In this document: one piece after another, positions 24,601 through 35,711 of the stretch
How the letters are laid out: the number at the start of each line of letters is the position of its first letter
Position numbering within the stretch: the first letter of the stretch is position 1
From: Picochlorum sp. 'celeri'
Lineage: Eukaryota; Chlorophyta; Trebouxiophyceae
Direction of reading: 5' to 3'
Length of the DNA stretch: 64,000 bases
NCBI GenBank assembly: GCA_010909725.1
Contig: JAACMV010000028.1
Coordinates: 496,001-560,000 of the forward strand
Translations under genes and position numbers: made by a program
The notes under the pieces: generated by a model
Database searches by the model: none
What the model was told of the DNA's origin: nothing
Seen by the model: only the letters and a program-made list of their open reading frames with translations

Positions 24601-25966
24601 TTTGTATCCCTGCTTTATTCTGTTTTTCGTCTTTATTGAAACCTATTGTGAGGACTTCTTGATCCACCTCAGAAGGATACACTGCCCTCGAATACTGTGG
24701 TAGGTACAATGCATTATTCAGTTCTGCATCTGTGTAATATACATTCTTCCTTTTGTATACACCATTCTCTTTCCACCTCACGGCATATTGTTTCACAATA
24801 TAACTGTGAGAGGGCAGGTGTGTTATATTTCCCCCTTTATCGACAAAAGTACTATTAGCAGGCAATGGCTCAAGCTGCCCTGATGGGTCCACCAAATTCT
24901 CAAAATCAAGTGCTCTGTCGTAGGCGTCTCTGACCTTACACCCATCTTCCAAGGGATACCGAACCACCAATTTTCCATTTTCTTTTTGTATCCCAACGCC
25001 ATAGCGAACATGCTCAATCCTCCCCCACTCACAATTTTTCAGATACACAAGACTCACTCCTGGACCATATCCTGAAGTATTCTGGTATGGATCTCGCAGC
25101 TTCGTTGCATTTGGGCAGCCCGGAGAGCACAGGTTGCACAATTGATGTTCATCACAAGCATCAATATCCAAACCATGCTCTCGCGCACCCAAATATGGCT
25201 TGGAGACTTTGTCCAGTACTTCACCCAAGTAGTGCTCCGACAGAACCTCTAGGTATTCATGCATTTCTCTCTCCGACCCACCTAGGGTCACTTCGAAAAC
25301 CACGGCATTCTCGAGCTTGTCCTCAGATATAAACATGACCAACCCCCAGGGCGGAGCGCCCGAGTCTACCTGCAAGAGCTCCGAGACCTGCATAAGATGC
25401 AGTCTCAACATCATGAGATCCTTGCAGTGCTTTGGAAGCGCCTCTGGCCCTACTCCGTCGCTCAGCTCGTAAATATCCATCGGGATGACTCGGTCCTCAT
25501 TTGATATACCAGCCTTTGGAAGAATTATTGCTGATGGGCGCGCAACAATGTATGGATACTTCTCATGTGGTACAAATCCATGAGAGCACAAGACATACTC
25601 TGGCAGTTCACTCAGTGAGACAAAGTCGTTTCCATTGGGCACAGCGATCCCCGCCTTGTCCTTCAAGAACCACCTCAGATAAATGTGCAAATTGTCGTTT
25701 GTGAATGCTGAAATCGGCTTGTGGTGCTTGTGCGCCTGCCGCAACCGTCTGTAATATGGCTTCATAGAAATGGTGAAAATATCTGCCACTTCCAATCTGC
25801 AACTCATGAGATCAGAGTACAGATCTGTTTCAAGAACTTCAAATATAGCGTTGTTAGAGTCACGAACATTCCACGGAACGATACAAAGGTCCCTGAGTTG
25901 CCTGTCTTGGGTCTCTGACCATGAACTGGGGCGCTCGATCCCCGTCTCTTCTAAATGTTCAGTCAT
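21662..25966 (-). pseudogene. MULE-2 transposase with very long N-terminal region, frame-broken
   Basis: From the ATG at 25966 a 774-aa frame runs to 23642. Its last ~220 residues carry the usual MULE pre-core (CGYKVRITYY..KSCGHTNHDP); the first ~550 residues have no counterpart in MULE-1 and are unidentified, with a small Cys cluster CDEHQLCNLCSPGC. A one-base shift at about 23649 leads into the core (MIFIDACHSLNKKGD..GNGFPVAYCV), then ACIAALKSP, another shift, YVLCIFHVMQAW, another shift, and SDTNNLLERFFRSVKRDYL with the catalytic Glu. SWIM-like motifs follow (CTCDANDDDICTH; CTCHCYNLLSICPH). Further shifts lead to a charged tail and perhaps a last piece at 22027-21662. At least four breaks make it a pseudogene unless the sequence has indel errors. 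Confidence 0.75.
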
Positions 25967-26086
25967 GGCGAATCTTAAAAACGATTATATGATAGTAATC
26001 ACCGATAATATCTATCTGTCGCAATGCTTTGCAGCGTACGGAGATTTTACCCGCGATTCGAAATTTGAACTCCCTATCCGGGAGGC

Positions 26087-26356
26087 TGTAACAGCACAGA
26101 TGATGCCTCAAGCCACTCTCTTATTAAGGAATCAAGCTACCAAGAAGATTACACAATATCACCATGAACCAGAGTCTATACTCGAGGACTCATAAGATTA
26201 TCTACCATTCTACTACATAATCCATCGTGTAACACATTATAATCAAGGCCTGTGTTACCAGGATACCGACATAGTGCAGTCTCTACTACGGTGTGGACCG
26301 TCAGCCGACCGAACCTAATCATCAGTCTCAGGACGTTCAGTGCACGCTCTTAAACA
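26087..26356 (+). repeat. 5' LTR
   Basis: 270 bp, TGTAACAGCACAGATGATG to GCTCTTAAACA. Near-identical to 31350-31617 and to the interrupted copy at 39857-39878 plus 45437-45683. Confidence 0.93.
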
Positions 26357-26372
26357 AGTGGTTTCAGCTCTA
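26357..26372 (+). promoter_or_regulatory. Candidate tRNA primer-binding site
   Basis: AGTGGTTTCAGCTC directly follows the 5' LTR. TGGTTTCAG resembles the TGGTATCAGAGC site used by initiator-Met-tRNA-primed plant elements, with mismatches. The same string follows the LTR at 45684. Confidence 0.45.
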
Positions 26373-26489
26373 TTTCGTATAAATCCCGTGGATTTGGCGT
26401 GAGGAATCGAGATCTCACGGTATTGAAGTGACGCGGACTGGGACAGTGCGGTAGCTCCTCTTTGCATCAAGACCTCAGCAATAATTGAC

Positions 26490-27270
26490 ATGGCTACTAC
26501 AAGAGCAGCGCGAAGACGCGCAGAAGAAGAAGGAAATGGTGAAGAATTCGCTGATTTTCACTCGGAAAATGGTTCAGAGCCCTCAGTGCCAGTGGGTGGA
26601 ATATCCTCACTGACCTCACATCAGGCAGCATTGACCTTTAAATATAAGGAACTGCAGCAACTTTGACTCGCGAATATCGTTGGGAAAAGCAACCAGCACA
26701 TACCTCTCAGGCAGAATGGCTATTGTCTGTGGAACTCTGTTGGCAGCACAAATATTCATACTTCCACAGGAAATGACAACTCAAACGGTTTATACGCAAT
26801 TATTCCTTAATGCTGTTCCGCCACGGATTGGTATGCTACTCAGGACGGATTCAGGATCCTTTGTAACTTGGGAAGAAGCCAAGGAGATATTTCTCAGAGA
26901 CCAAATGGGGGTTGGCTATGCCGCTATGTTGTATCCAGCAGTATTCAGCAATGAAACAAGGTGCTAATGAAGGAATTGTAGCATTCTACCATCGGTTCGA
27001 ACAAACATACGACCGCGTGGTTAGATATTGTGGCTCAGCTATCATTGGACAAAAGCATTTGGGAGTTTTCACACCAAAGCTGTATGGAAAAGGTTTACCC
27101 GCATGTTGGAAAATTCTTCAGAAGCGTAATTATGACTTCTCTGCGAGTACACCAGAACAGATGTACCAGGAATTAAGGCAGTATTTGCTATCAAGGATTG
27201 GGGAAGTGGACAGTCACATTTCCTTGGAGCGGAAGGTCGCAAGGTCCGAACGAACAAGTCAACCTTAGGC
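26490..27270 (+). pseudogene. gag region of the LTR retrotransposon
   Basis: Starts at ATG 26490 (MATTRAARRRAEEEGN..) and is interrupted by a stop near 26664. It continues in shifted frames with capsid-like segments (ATMLYPAVFS / GIVAFYHRFEQTYDRVV and a LSRIGEVDSHISLERKVA tail). A Gly/Lys/Arg-rich basic stretch follows at 27300-27370; no CCHC knuckle is visible. At least two breaks. Confidence 0.7.
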
Positions 27271-30200
27271 AGGTACTCTAATCAAGGTAATCGATAATCA
27301 ATATGGATATAACCAAGGAAATCGTAATGGATTTAAAGGAAAAGGAAAATGGAAAGGAAAGTCCCATTACATCAGAATAAGAACAACAACAAACCCAACC
27401 AACCACACCAACGAAGCATGATGATAACCGAAAGAAGAATATCATCAGAAGAAGAAAGGTAACAATCACCGAATTAATAACATCGAGGATCAGGTAAACG
27501 AAGAAGGGACCTCTGCCATGAGCCAGTAGGTGATGACACACCTCAGGAGTCCCCAGAAACACGCTGGTGAGGAGTTTGATGGCAAGAAGTTATCAACGCG
27601 TTAGATCATGAGGCGGTACAAGGTTAATCGAAAAACACATCTGCAAAGCAAGTAAAATCAGGTCATTTACCAATTGTTATGGGCAAGATTAACGGAAACA
27701 GATGTCCGAATCTTAGTGGATACAGGAGCAAGTCGCAGCTTTATATCAAAAGGACTGGTGGATTTGCTTGGATTGGTCGTCAAGGAAAGTCGACGTTCGT
27801 CAAAGATTAATTAGTATTCATGGAGAAGAACCCGTTAATCAGGAAGCTACAGTGGAAATTATGTTACCTACAGTGCAGCAAAAGGCCAGGAAAAATGGAG
27901 GCACATCGCATGTGCGAGAGATGTTATCGTTGTTGGTTATTGAATTGCAAAGCTATGATGTTATCCTGGGTTATGATTGGTTATGCAAGCAAGGTGAAGA
28001 GAAAGTTGTGAGTCCCTCAGAAGTGAGTTATACTAAAATGAACAAGAAAGGTAAGCCAGAAGCCAGAGTTATACAGATTGGAGATCGAAATATCTCACAC
28101 GACGGATTCCTGAACAACCTGATTACAATGGAACAGATCGAAACTGGATATGAGAATTGGCTGAATGAGAAAGAAGATGAAGTCTATCTATGTGTTGTGC
28201 AAGAAGCAGCAAACAGAAGAAACATTGGCGTCTACCAGATCCGTCGCGAGAGAAATGGAAGACCTGAAAAGAAAATATCAGAGTCTCTTTATTAATGGCA
28301 CACCTACGACTCCTAACCCAAGATACAGGGGTAAATATGATGTCGAATACGAACAGAAGAAGGATCAAAGATCCCGTGTGCAAGAATGAGGGTTGCTGGC
28401 ACCTAAGAACAAGACCAGGTTGGATCACGAAGTCAAGGAATTATTGAAGAGAGGTTTAATAGAACCTTCAAAGTCACCTTATGGAGCCAAGTATATTTGT
28501 GAAGAAGAAGACGGATCATTACGCATGTGTGTGGATTATCGAGCAGTAAACAAGATTACAGTGGAAGACAAAATTTCCCTTGCCGAAACATACAGGCATT
28601 ATTGAGAGAGGCTACGAGGAGCCAAATGCTTCTCGTCATTGGATCTAGCATCAGGTTATTGGCAATTCAGAATTAAGGACAAGGACGTACACAAGACAAG
28701 TTTCAGAACGCCAGATGAAGTTATCAATGGAAGGTATTGCCGTTTGTTTGACAATGCACCATCTGCATTTCAACGGAATATGAACAGTATACTACGTAAG
28801 CATATTGACGCTGGGATTTGTTGTCGTTTATTTGGACGATATATTAGTATTTTCTCGTACAAGAAAAGAGCATAAAAGAGCAACTGGATCGGATTTTCCA
28901 AACATTGAAGGAACATGATTGTATTTGCAAGAGAAGAAGTGCTCATTCTTTCAGGATGAAGTGTTATTCTTAGGACAAATTGTTACAGAAGCGACGGTAT
29001 CAGGGTAACCCAAAGAAGATCGAAGCTGTACAGAACTTTCCAGTGCCTCATAATATCCCTACATTACGATCATTTCTGGGATTGGCAAATTACTATCGTC
29101 GTTTCATCAGGGATTACTCCGCTCAGTTTGTCACTTGTCAGAATTGCTTAAAGATGATGTACCATTTGTCTGGACGACGAATGTGATCGAGAATTTCAGA
29201 ACATCAAGTTTGAAGCTGACTTCAGCACCAACATTGAGGGATTGCAGAATCCGAATTTGCCGTATGTGGTGCAGCACAGATGCTCAGACGTTGCACTAGG
29301 AGCAGTTGCTTATGCAAGATTTTGGAAAAGGTTTACAGCCTATTGAGTTCTTATCAAAGAAATTTGGAGACACACAGCGAAAGTATCAAGTGTTTGAAAA
29401 GGAAATTTTGGCATTGGTCGCAGCGTTACGAGAATGGCGACATTACTTACTTGGAGCTAAAGGTGGCGTAACTTTATATACAGATAACCGCGCAGTTACT
29501 CATTTGAGAACCTTGAAAACACCTGTAGAAAAGAACTGGGTTGGTTGGAAATACTAGCTGAGTATGGGCAAGGCTTGGTTATTTCCTACATTACTGGTAA
29601 ACAGAACAGAGTCGCGGACGCTCTTTCTAGAATGGGGGAGAGAGTGAATACCTTACAAACTTTCGAAAATGGAAAGCTTATCGATGTGACAATTATGCAC
29701 ATCACGGACAAACAAGAATTTGCTGAAGATATGGACCAGATTGGTATAGAACAGAACTATGCCACAGTATTGGAGTGTCATTGGAAGATCCAAATGCAGT
29801 CCCCTTTCATATTGCAGAACGTGGCAAGCCAAGTCACACCGACGTATGATGATCAAGCATGGACAAAATATTTGCGAGAGTATGTATTGACTAAGAATGG
29901 AGATTTTAGGAGCAGAGTTCTGGAGCAACATGATAAGATTGACCCTGATCAAGTCATCTTTGAACATGGATTACTCAGAATCGTGCAGCCTAATAAGCTT
30001 CCTCAGGTCCATATTGGCAGTATCACAGAATACATCGCAGTTGAGGACTGAGTTAATTACAGAAATACATAACGCTTTTGGACATATTGGAAGAGACAGG
30101 CTATTGCAAGCCATGCAAACATTCTTTTACTGGACAATATGAGACAGGACGTTGAGGATGTGGTACGACACTGTGAAGTATGCAGTAAATCGAAGAATAT

Positions 30201-31337
30201 TAATCAGAAGCCTTATGGCAAGGCTCAACCATTACCCACACCAAAGTACAGATGGGAAGAGATTACTATGGATTTGGTTTCAGGATTTCCTAAGAATGAG
30301 GAAACGAAGCATGACAGCATTCTGGTGTTTGTTGACAGATTATCAAAGATGGTCAGAACAGTACCTATACAGAAAGAGGGATTATCTACTAAAAGAATAG
30401 TAGAAGCGTTTATCGATACGATATTCAAGTTGCATGGAATGCCGAAAAGGATCATAACTGATCGAGCATCTACATTTACTGGAGAATTCTATCATGCAAT
30501 GATGGACGTGTTTGGGGACAAAGTTGTCTCACACTACAGCTTTTCATCCACAATCAGATGGACAGACTGAAGAGAGCAAACAGAAGTATCATTGATATGC
30601 TGAGAGCATACTGTGCGAACAATATTCAGGATTGGGAGAAATACTTACCATTGGTGGAATTTGCATTGAACAGTGCAGTGAGTACCAGTACTCAGACGAC
30701 ACCATTCTTCTTGAATTATGGAAGACATCCAGTATACCCATTTGCAAACGCATCTCAATTAATGGTATCAGACAGAGAGGATGTTAATGAAATATTATTG
30801 AGGATTCAATCAGCAATACAGATGGCACAAGCTCATTTGGAAGAAGAAGCTCAGCGAAGACAAAAAGAAGTCATTGGAGCTCGAAGAAGAGAACATGATA
30901 TTCAAGTCGGAGATAAAGTTTATGTGAGTACAAAGAACTTTAGACAACGCTTGGGACCAGGGCAAGCAAAGCTGTTTTCCAGATACATTGGCCCTGTAGT
31001 TGTCACAGAATTGATTGGCCCTAACGCAGTAAGATTGAATTGGGAAAGCATTGAATCGAAAGACGAATATAAATACGTCAAGAAGATGCGTCCAGTTCTC
31101 AATGTGGAGTGGTTACAGAGATATGATCACCCAGTGAGAAAGAATCCTAGGTATCCAAAGATCAGAGAAATCACAGATATCGTTACTGATGAGAATCAAA
31201 ACCAGATCTACAAGGTGAAGTATCATGAATCGTCACCACAAGAAGAAGCAGTTCCCGAAGTTGAATTAAAGCTCAGATATGGAGTTGACGAAGTACACGA
31301 GTTACTCAAACAATACTCGAGACGAGTATCCAACTAA
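27271..31337 (+). pseudogene. pol region: protease, reverse transcriptase, RNase H, integrase
   Basis: Pieces in several frames, in order: aspartic protease VDTGASRSF at about 27716; RT palm with DYRAVNKI (28530), LDLASGYWQF (28640) and YLDDILVFSR (28835); RNase H with ALGAVAYA, VFEKEILAL and YTDNRAVTHL (29300-29500); integrase with the HHCC zinc motif (HNAFGHIGR..CEVCSKSK, 30068-30190) and the DDE core (TMDLVSGF, ITDRASTF, then HPQSDGQTEE in a shifted frame near 30545). The last frame (30558-31337) holds the GPVVVTELIG..VLNVEWLQRY linker and a YKVKYHESSPQEE end that may be a chromodomain. Stops and shifts at many points; not autonomous. Confidence 0.88.
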
Positions 31338-31349
31338 ATGGGGGAGAAC
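31338..31349 (+). promoter_or_regulatory. Polypurine tract of the LTR retrotransposon
   Basis: ATGGGGGAGAAC ends immediately before the 3' LTR; purine-rich, the expected plus-strand primer site. Confidence 0.75.
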
Positions 31350-31617
31350 TGTAACAGCACAGATGATGCCTCAAGCCACTCTCTTATTAAGGAATCAAGC
31401 TACCAAGAAGATTACACAATATAACCATGAACCAGAGTCTATACTTGAGGACTCATAAGATTATCTACCATTCTACTACATAAACCATCGTGTAACACAT
31501 TATAATCAAGGCCTGTGTTACCAGGATACCAACATAGTGCAGTCTCTACTACGGTGTGGACCGTCAGCCGACCGAACCCAAACATCAGTCTCAGGACGCT
31601 CAGTGCACGCTCTTACA
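31350..31617 (+). repeat. 3' LTR
   Basis: 268 bp, TGTAACAGC.. to ..GCTCTTACA, followed by the target duplication GAGGC. Confidence 0.93.
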
Positions 31618-31758
31618 GAGGCCCTCATTTGGGCCGATTTTGGCTTTGGCGGAAATGAGGCATTCCCGGCTGCATCTGGGAGGGCCTCATTTGGGGGGCT
31701 CAGAATGGCAGATTTTGGAGGGTCCAAATCCGGCCCTGCGAGATCTATCTGGGAGGGC
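31618..31758 (-). repeat. MULE-2 right terminal inverted repeat (outer part)
   Basis: Reverse complement of the left repeat at 21161. The innermost bases (CCGGGAGGC) lie at 26078-26086 on the other side of the retrotransposon. Confidence 0.85.
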
Positions 31759-31887
31759 CGTATCGCATGTCCCATTGCTGTAAAACCGCTTGACTCGTCC
31801 TCTGCGAAGACAAATGCAATCTCATGGATGTCCTTCGGATGGCGACACAGCGATTGCTATTTGTTCAAGTACACATGCATATGCATA

Positions 31888-32535
31888 TAGTTACGGGCCT
31901 ATAGGGGGGAATAACTTTATATAGCTGTAACCACAAACGCGATTCCCGCTTCCCTGCAGCAGGATAAATTACACTGTGTACATAAAACTGACTATTAATA
32001 CATTATAAGACTGGACCAGAGAAGCCAAGAAGTGCCTTGTGACGTGGCGTTCGCGAGCGACGAATTCGTGAAAAAATCGGGAAAAAAAGCGTGCCACTTT
32101 TCATACGTGCCAACCGAGTACCCTTGGGACAGTGCATTAAATAGAAAAGAATAAGATGCACATTATAGGGGTGGATGGCAAGCCCGGGTGGCTAGACGCC
32201 GCCGCAAAGCGACCAAATGTGCCCAAACATTAACTGTCGAATGTCCGTGCGCACCTCTGGTTGCTATCTGTGCCAGGGTATTGACTGTCAATTCACCTAT
32301 AGTGCTTTGATATTCCAGAAGAAATGGATTGCTGGATTCTCTGTCGATGCCTGACGCGTATCAGAGGGCAGCTCAGGGAAGTATGTAGTGCTACACGCGA
32401 ATTGTAATGTTCCCGGTCAACATCAGCCTGTGATGGGATGCTGTTATTCATAGATAGAGTGTCCAACCGTCCGGTCAAATTGGCATGTTCATAGGCGCAA
32501 TTCGTCGATTCATGACACCTGAGTTTGGGCCAAGG
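31888..32535 (+). repeat. Dispersed repeat R1, copy 2
   Basis: Aligns with 5648-6280 from TTACGGGCC to GAGTTTGG. The segment 32394-32437 is the reverse complement of 6164-6206 in copy 1, so one copy has suffered a small inversion. No coding potential. Confidence 0.8.
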
Positions 32536-32880
32536 CTGTGACTGCTCAAGGCTAACGCCCCAGGTTCCATCGCCCGGGTGGAAGCATAATCTACAGCAAT
32601 CTGCTATGTTTTGCTGCATATTTGCTCCTGAATGTCATTTATCCTGACACTTCCATGTGGAAATGTCATAAAGGCCAAATCAGATGCTACCTGTAATGCT
32701 CATGCAGCCAAGTCATATGTCAGATGGAACAGTGACGACTACGCCACAAAACAAGCAGCCAACACTTCAATGCCAAGCATCATGGAAACATATGTACAGT
32801 TGTGATAAGTAATGTCCGTGAGCAGTACGATTTTCTGCGGATTATTTGCAAGTGCTGATGGTCATGAGGCCATCTACGCC

Positions 32881-32911
32881 AGTCGAATATTCGACTAGGG
32901 ATTAATCCCTA
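32881..32911. repeat. Two adjoining 16-bp perfect palindromes
   Basis: AGTCGAATATTCGACT (32881-32896) and TAGGGATTAATCCCTA (32896-32911) share one base. A further GTATCGC/GCGATAC pair with a single-base spacer follows near 32958. No known site recognised. Confidence 0.7.
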
Positions 32912-33756
32912 TGAAGGTCAGGGCGTCAGTATCTCCGTCAATCCCTGTGGTATGAATGTATCGCAGCGATACCATGCACTTTTTGGTCACCATAGTATGC
33001 TTCCCTCAAATTTCTGTCTGTCCATAGCATGCTCGTTTGTGCTACTGTTGACTAAATGCTTCCATGTCACCATATTGCTTTCTTATGGCTCTCAGTGAGG
33101 TGCTGTTGTGGCCATGATGCGCGATGCCTTAGCCAAACTCATATGTATATGACATTGTGAACGTGAGGATTGATGACCCATATAGCTGCTCATTATTGGC
33201 ACAGGGGCAACAATACAAACCTCATAGCAGTAGAATCAATGTGGTTCTCTCGAACTGTGACCTTTGATCATGAGGATCAAACATGCCATCGAGATGGAAA
33301 GGTTTTCTGATTTTAGACAACAAAATCAATGTGGATGCGGCGCATGGATGAGAGGATATCGAATATGAAAGCAGTGACATTGCAAGCCTTCCCTCCTACT
33401 TGAGAGATATTTTGCAAATGGGGGATGTGAGTCCAACAATGGAAACGCAGGTCTGCTCAGCCGATTCACGGATTTGGGAGATTTGTATCGATATCAGGCA
33501 ATGACAAACCGCAAATAGAGATTTGATGGCGTGTCGACAACTGCATTTATGCAATGCCAGTTGATCCAGTGATCCAGTCTATACTGCTGTAGTGCAAAGG
33601 AATTTCAAGGATCATGTGAATTAGAACGGGTGTCAAAGAAACCCAGAACGCTTACAAATCCACATTAAGGATCATTGAAGGTTTCTGTCTCACCATAGGA
33701 TTGTTACAGTACATGCATGTTCCCAGCCCATGGGGCTTGGACAAACCTGGCCAACT

Positions 33757-33781
33757 GAAAGGGCGGTCCATCCGCCCTTTC
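33757..33781. other. GC-rich stem-loop downstream of the transporter gene
   Basis: GAAAGGGCGG and CCGCCCTTTC form a perfect 10-bp stem with a 5-nt loop TCCAT. It lies about 130 bp past the stop codon of the minus-strand transporter gene, so it may sit in or near its 3' untranslated region. Function unknown. Confidence 0.6.
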
Positions 33782-33908
33782 CATCCAAACATCACTATGT
33801 CGATTGAAGTGTCATGAGACTCACGTCAATAAGGGGCCCGCGAGAATGTTTTTTTTTTAATAAAGAATACCAGGACTGGTGGAATGATGACACACAAGAA
33901 ATAATATG

Positions 33909-35698
33909 CTATGCCATAGATACATGATGCAAGAAGAAAAAAGATGTGCCATACCACATCTTTTCGATTTCTTCGAGGCTCTTTCCTTTCGTCTCTGGTA
34001 CAGTTGCATAAATAGTATACAGGGCTACACATCCGATACCACAGAATGCAAAGTACAAGCCTGCAGGGCCTAGGGTCTCCTGCAGGGATGGAATACATAG
34101 ACTGACAATAAAGTTACTGGCAAAGTTTGTCAATGTCGCCAAGGCGAGTGCTTGTCCTCGTATGGAGAGTGGAAATACCTCACCGACAATGAGCCATGAT
34201 ATTGGTCCGAATGAGACCTGGTAGGCTCCTACATACAAGAGCAAAGCGACAACATTGGCCCATACGCTAATTTCAGGAGAAGACGGCAATAGTTGACCAG
34301 ACTGCACAGATCCTATTACGAATAAGGAAAAGACGATACCAGAGACACCAAGTAATAGCAATGGGCGTCGTCCCCGCGAGTCGAGAGTGGCCACGGCAAC
34401 GCCTGTGGTGACCAATTTGAAGAGACCCAAGACAACAGAGATGCCAGTGGCAGAGTCTGCAATGCCAAAACCCGCATCTTGGAATATCTTTGCCGCATAA
34501 TATAATACAGATGGCTGTCCAGTAATCTGCTGAAATAACATGAGAGATAATCCCACTGATAAAGGTATTCTATATTTTTTCTCTGATAGCAACAACAGGG
34601 CATTGTTGTTGTTATTATCTGCTTGTGACAGCCCTCCTTGCTGAGCTGCATTCATATCAATGGCTGCCTGCATGTCTGCAATTTCTTTATTCAAGATGAT
34701 GTCATTTTCTTTCTTCTGAATAATGCTACTAGTAACTCGTCCAGCACCGAGGGTGCGCCGCAGCGCCTCTCGTGCATCATCTGCCTTCCCTCGCAGCAAC
34801 AGCCATCGAGGAGATTCTGGCAAATACAGCATCCCACATACAAGGATGAATCCCAGCGGCACAGCATCCCCATAGATACTTCTCCACCCACCCAAGCTAG
34901 ATACTTCGAGATAGGATACAAGATAGCCTAGCAAAATACCAGTCACTATAAATGCCTCCTTCATAGATATAAGCACACCCCTCACAGATGCTGGACTTGT
35001 CTCTGCAATATATGCAGGTGCAGCATGCATTGAAAACCCTATTCCAAACCCATACAAATGCCTTCCTAATAAGACTACTTTCAATCCATACTCATTTTCT
35101 GGAGATGCAAAGACCAATCCAGCGCCCGCCATGTACAGCACCACCCCCCCCCCCCCCCCCCCCCCCCCCCCAGAATGAGTTCCTTCCGCCTCCCCACATC
35201 ATTTCCCCACACAAATGTCAATCCAGACCCCAACAGCGCCCCTCCCAACGACAGACTCACCACAAGACCCGTGTCTGTCGCAGACAATGCATACCAATCA
35301 GTCCCACTCAACTCTGGACTCGTCATGGATAATAATGCCCCGCTGGTTGCCCTAATATCATACCCAAACAGCAACCCACCCAGAGCTGGAAAGACAAAGA
35401 ATACCAGCGTGTTCACCCAATCTATCGATGATTCTTGGCTACTAATAGTAAATGAATCTTCTATGATTGTTGAATCCGTGGTTGTATTGTCGTTCTCTTT
35501 GGCCTGTGGAACCATGATGATTCGCGACCTCGATACCACAAAGGAATTCCTCTTCCTCTTCTTGTTCTGGCCAGTGTTATTGCCTCCAAGACTACTACCA
35601 CCAACAAATATATCACTAGCATATGATCTCTGAGTATCAGCCGATCGTATGAATACACGACTGTGTCTCACAAAAGCAGCAGCAGCAGCGAGAGACAT
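33909..35698 (-). CDS. MFS sugar transporter (plastid/vacuolar glucose-xylose type), frame broken at a poly-G run
   Basis: A sugar/proton symporter of the major facilitator superfamily, predicted in a plastid or vacuolar membrane. Start at ATG 35698; the N-terminal ~90 residues are Ala/Ser/Arg-rich and could be a targeting peptide. Family motifs are clear: FGYDIRATSGALLSM (TM1), GRRKELIL (TM2-3 loop), GRHLYGFGIGFSMHAAPAYIAE, PESPRWLLLRGKADDA, QQITGQPSVLYYA, DSRGRRPLLLLG, GPISWLIVGEVFPL, and the terminal VPETKGKSLEEIE. Closest resemblance by memory is to plant D-xylose-proton symporter-like/pGlcT-vGT proteins. The frame changes across 28 G (minus strand) at 35171-35144: the N-terminal part ends ..ELIL-poly-Gly, and the rest resumes at VLYMAGAGLV one frame away. 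A homopolymer length error is the simplest reason. No introns. Confidence 0.87.
35144..35171. repeat. C28 homopolymer inside the transporter coding region
   Basis: An uninterrupted run of 28 C on the plus strand (G on the coding strand). A length change of +1 or -2 (modulo 3) would fuse the two halves of the transporter. Related proteins have only one or two residues here, so the run is an expansion. Confidence 0.9.
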
Positions 35699-35711
35699 GT
35701 CAAAACTATAA

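Larger units (their letters stand above)
26087..31617 (+). mobile_element. Ty3/gypsy-like LTR retrotransposon inserted in MULE-2 right TIR
   Basis: Complete structure: 5' LTR 26087-26356, candidate primer-binding site, degenerate gag-pol, polypurine tract, 3' LTR 31350-31617, flanked by the 5-bp direct repeat GAGGC (26082-26086 and 31618-31622). Order of domains (protease, RT, RNase H, integrase) is that of Ty3/gypsy. The LTRs begin TGTAAC and end in ACA and differ at only a few positions by eye, implying a fairly recent insertion even though the coding part is full of stops and shifts. Confidence 0.92.
21161..31758. mobile_element. MULE-2: degenerate Mutator-like element, split by an LTR retrotransposon
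   Basis: GC-rich inverted repeats at 21161-21310 and 31618-31758 (plus 26074-26086) frame a minus-strand MULE transposase. Removing the retrotransposon and one target duplication leaves about 5.06 kb. The original right TIR reads CCGGGAGGC/CCTCATTTGGG across the insertion, which is the reverse complement of the left TIR inner end. No Ulp1 gene is seen. A flanking 9-bp target duplication was not recognised. Confidence 0.8.
32536..33908. other. Non-coding spacer with palindromes
   Basis: No gene found. It contains two adjoining 16-bp perfect palindromes at 32881-32911 and a GC-rich hairpin at 33757-33781, listed separately. Confidence 0.5.

Noticed and set aside
33757..33781. GC-rich hairpin as a bacterial-type terminator
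   Set aside because: The surrounding genes have introns and eukaryotic features, and no T run follows in the right sense.
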